Origin: Candidatus Rifleibacteriota bacterium
Lineage (GTDB): Bacteria; Riflebacteria; Ozemobacteria; Ozemobacterales; Ozemobacteraceae
Reading direction: 5' to 3'
Assembly (NCBI GenBank): GCA_029564115.1
Contig: JAKQQP010000210.1
Location: forward strand, 1-64,000
DNA: 64,000 bases
In this document: piece after piece, positions 62,078 through 64,000 of the stretch
Layout of the letters: each line of letters opens with the position of its first letter
Position numbering within the stretch: the first letter of the stretch is position 1
Made by a program: the position numbers and the translations under genes
Notes under the pieces: model-generated
The model's database searches: none
What the model was told of the DNA's origin: nothing
What the model saw: only the letters and a program-made list of their open reading frames with translations

Positions 62078-62444
62078 ATTTCACGCCATCCAGGCCAATG
62101 CCATCAGCCCCGGATTTGATATCGTAGACATCTCCGGCGCCGATTTCAGAAGGAACGACTACCCAGGTATCGGCACGTTCGGTAAACGGGTCGGGCGGAA
62201 TACTTCTGATGTAGCCTTCTCTAACCAAAACTTCAAGATTTTCGGGCCATTTTTCGTGGTCTTTGTAATAATTGTTGAGGGTGATGCGAAAAGTATGCAG
62301 ACTGCTTTTCAATGCCGTTTCTCTGGCACGCAGAATCGTTTTGCCATACATCGGAACCACTGTCGAATAAAGCACTCCGATAATTGCCACAACTACGCTC
62401 ATTTCTACCAGGGTAAAACCCCTTTTGCGTCTGTTTACGTTCAT
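62064..62444 (-). CDS. Type II secretion/type IV pseudopilin (GspG-like)
   Basis: A 126-residue protein with a clean prepilin site, KRG|FTLVEMSVVVAIIGVLYS, Glu5 present. The body reads RITLNNYYKDHEKWPENLEVLV and RSIPPDPFTERADTWV, which match GspG-type major pseudopilin length and C-terminal layout. A GAGAGG ribosome-binding site precedes the ATG, two bases after the upstream ATPase-like gene. It would build the fibre driven by the adjacent PilT-like proteins or by the operon at 3398-10533. Confidence 0.88.
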   Translation of the reverse strand: MNVNRRKRGFTLVEMSVVVAIIGVLYSTVVPMYGKTILRARETALKSSLHTFRITLNNYYKDHEKWPENLEVLVREGYIRSIPPDPFTERADTWVVVPSEIGAGDVYDIKSGADGIGLDGVKYGDF

Positions 62445-62446
62445 AA

Positions 62447-63487
62447 TCAGCCTCTCGTCCCCCTGTAAAAATCAAGAAAGTTTTCACCGGCAGTTCTTTC
62501 GAGATCATTTTTCAGATAAAGTTTCTGCACGACCTGGGCAAACAGCTGACTACCTGGCCCGGCACTCATTATGTTCGGCTCCAGCTGAGAAACTTTGCCT
62601 TTCTGGATGATACTCATGGCGGTACCGTTCATCACCAGCGTTTCATGCACAGGCACGATTCGCTTGCCAGCCATATCGGCTATCAGAACCTGCGAGCAGA
62701 TTCCCTGCAGATTTTCGGCCAAAACCTGACAAACGTAATCTCGATCTGCCTCAGGAAACGAAAAGATGAATTTTTCGAGGGTGTTGACGATACCGAGAGT
62801 CTGCATGCTCAATATGACAAAATGCCCGCCGGCAACATATTCAATGATACTTCTGAAAGGGATTTCCCTTTTCAGGTCTCCGATGATCAGAGCATCAACA
62901 TCCATGCGCTTCGCAAAATTTATACCCTGTTCGATCAGGTGTATATCTTTGCGAAACTGCCTCTGCGAAATGCGACTGCGTTTTGGCTCAAAATGAAATT
63001 CAATCGGATCTTCGATTACCAGTATATGCCGTGCGTGCAGCTGATTCATTCTTTCGACCATAGCTGCCAGAGAGGTGGAAATGCCTGACCTTGCCGGCCC
63101 GGCGAGAATGAATATGCCCTTCCGGGAATCCAGAATCGGGGTCATGGCGTCTGGGAATCTGATTTCTTCGAGGGTGGGAATTTTGCTGCTGATAATTTTG
63201 ACCAGAGCAACCGGCTTCTGTTGAGAATGAAAAAGGGTCAGCCTGAAGTTGCAGGGTGGCCGGCCAAAAAAATTAGCTTCGAAAGAGCTGTTTTTTTTGA
63301 ATTTCTGCCTGTCTTCATCGCCCAGTAGTTCGAGCAGCATACTGTTCATATCGTCTTCGTGAAGAACTGGCATGTCCATGTGGCGCAAAAACTTGTTTTT
63401 ACGCATCAATGGCTTTGCTCCTACCTTCAAATGAAGCTCGGTGCCGCCGGAAGCCTTAACTTTTTCGATCATTTTGCGAATATCCAT
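62447..63487 (-). CDS. PilT-like ATPase with degraded nucleotide-binding site
   Basis: A 346-residue member of the PilT/GspE family, recognised from the N-terminal SGGTELHLKVGAKPLMR and the overall fold. The Walker A reads GPARSGIS (130-137), so the invariant Lys is Ile136. The Walker B glutamate is Asp204 (IIGDLKR) and the His box reads SMQT instead of TLHT. The Asp box VIEDPIEF is kept. ATP hydrolysis is unlikely or much reduced, so this may be a structural or regulatory partner of an active hexamer. It follows another degraded PilT-like gene by 17 bases. Confidence 0.85.
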   Translation of the reverse strand: MDIRKMIEKVKASGGTELHLKVGAKPLMRKNKFLRHMDMPVLHEDDMNSMLLELLGDEDRQKFKKNSSFEANFFGRPPCNFRLTLFHSQQKPVALVKIISSKIPTLEEIRFPDAMTPILDSRKGIFILAGPARSGISTSLAAMVERMNQLHARHILVIEDPIEFHFEPKRSRISQRQFRKDIHLIEQGINFAKRMDVDALIIGDLKREIPFRSIIEYVAGGHFVILSMQTLGIVNTLEKFIFSFPEADRDYVCQVLAENLQGICSQVLIADMAGKRIVPVHETLVMNGTAMSIIQKGKVSQLEPNIMSAGPGSQLFAQVVQKLYLKNDLERTAGENFLDFYRGTRG

Positions 63488-63504
63488 GCCGCCGCCTCTC
63501 TTCT

Positions 63505-64000
63505 TCAGGTGTTGATCCGCGATTTATCGATCGCGAATTCAGCGCCAACCCGCTGGGTAATAATGCGCTTGCGCACCAGGTGGGCCAGCTGTGAATCGAA
63601 GGTCTTCATGCCGGCAATTTCGCCCTGCCCCTGCAGTGCCCGGAACATGCTCATATTATTGTTACGAACGAGCGCCTTCATTTGCGGAGTGTTGATCATA
63701 ATATCAAAAATCGCTATTCGACCGGTTTTATCGTCACGAGGTATGAGGCGCTGACTGATAATCATTTTGAGCTGAGCAGCGATGCGGGCCCGCAAAGCTT
63801 CGCGGTTGCCAGGCTCGCGACAGTTGATGAGCCGGTCAAGAATCTGCTGACAGTCACCGCCTTCGGTGGAGCCGATGACCATACAGCCTGATTCACAAAG
63901 GGTCAGTGCCTGATCCATGGCGTCAGAATAGTTGATTGAATCGGAAACCACAATGTCGGGGTCAACTCGATATGCTTCACAGAGGCCGTTATAAAAATTG
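63505..64000 (-). CDS. PilT-like ATPase, C-terminal part, truncated by window end
   Basis: The visible 164 residues (open to the window edge) cover the C-terminal half of a PilT-type protein: VDPDIVVSDSINYSDAMDQAL, then RIAAQLKMIISQRLIPR, FDIMINTPQMKALV and the terminal helices. These match PilT's L..V.SQ.L and E.M..N..V segments. The Walker B region reads IVVSDSIN where PilT has ILVGEMRD, and the His box is GSTEG instead of TLHTN, so this copy also looks catalytically damaged. The Walker A is outside the window. Confidence 0.8.
   Translation of the reverse strand, partial: NFYNGLCEAYRVDPDIVVSDSINYSDAMDQALTLCESGCMVIGSTEGGDCQQILDRLINCREPGNREALRARIAAQLKMIISQRLIPRDDKTGRIAIFDIMINTPQMKALVRNNNMSMFRALQGQGEIAGMKTFDSQLAHLVRKRIITQRVGAEFAIDKSRINT

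Noticed and set aside
1..64000. tRNA, rRNA, prophage, insertion sequence or toxin-antitoxin genes
   Set aside because: I looked in all intergenic spaces and saw no cloverleaf, terminal inverted repeats, transposase, integrase or small paired toxin-antitoxin frames.

Overview
The window is about 50% GC, gene-dense and almost entirely chromosomal in character. I saw no phage, insertion sequence, plasmid, CRISPR, rRNA or tRNA signal. The envelope looks diderm: there is a TamB/AsmA-type protein, a chain ending in a probable outer-membrane barrel, secreted TPR proteins and TatA. Type II secretion/type IV pilus ATPases, pseudopilins, tandem Ser/Thr kinases, SpoIID/LytB and several giant membrane cyclases suggest a deep-branching environmental bacterium. 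A candidate phylum such as Riflebacteria is possible, but that is recollection of similar gene content and is low confidence.

Layout. 1-330: degenerate direct repeats in purine-rich DNA. 505-3372 (+): M3 oligopeptidase and rhomboid. 3398-10533 (-): a tight operon of a GspE-like ATPase, two short GspF proteins, three pseudopilin-like proteins and a HEAT-repeat membrane protein. 10615-12464 (+): a small membrane protein and a YtcJ-like amidohydrolase, ending at a strong bidirectional terminator. 12537-15041 (-): nucleotidyltransferase/hexapeptide/mutase fusion. 15256-16398 (-): glycosyltransferase, with a second copy of the direct repeats upstream. 16816-26515 (-): dnaE, a pseudo-peptidase/propeller/barrel protein, a phosphodiester glycosidase, a YgiQ radical SAM protein and a GNAT protein. 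26681-39971 (+): four large membrane cyclase genes in two translationally coupled pairs, then gamma-glutamyltransferase. 39982-41448 (-): an exported protein with an acidic proline-rich tail. 41586-45111 (+): tatA, a TPR protein and an M23 peptidase-like protein. 45128-50931 (-): TamB-like and FHA proteins. 51279-61658 (+): tandem kinase with beta-helix, TPR protein, metal permease with HMA domain, SpoIID/LytB and RecN. 61697-64000 (-): pseudopilins and two PilT-like ATPases with degraded active sites; the last is cut by the window end.

The most interesting system is the cyclase cassette. Each pair has an A chain that keeps both metal-binding aspartates but has lost the purine-binding lysine and the transition-state Asn/Arg. 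Its B chain has lost the first aspartate but keeps the Lys, Asn and Arg. This is the division of labour of mammalian C1/C2 adenylyl cyclase, here in adjacent overlapping bacterial genes. It predicts an obligate heterodimeric class III cyclase carrying four extracytoplasmic sensor domains.

A second theme is transcription. Several first-in-operon genes have a -10 box 6-9 bases before the start codon and no Shine-Dalgarno sequence, which predicts leaderless mRNAs. Other operons have ordinary leaders with a TAGAAT-type -10 box.
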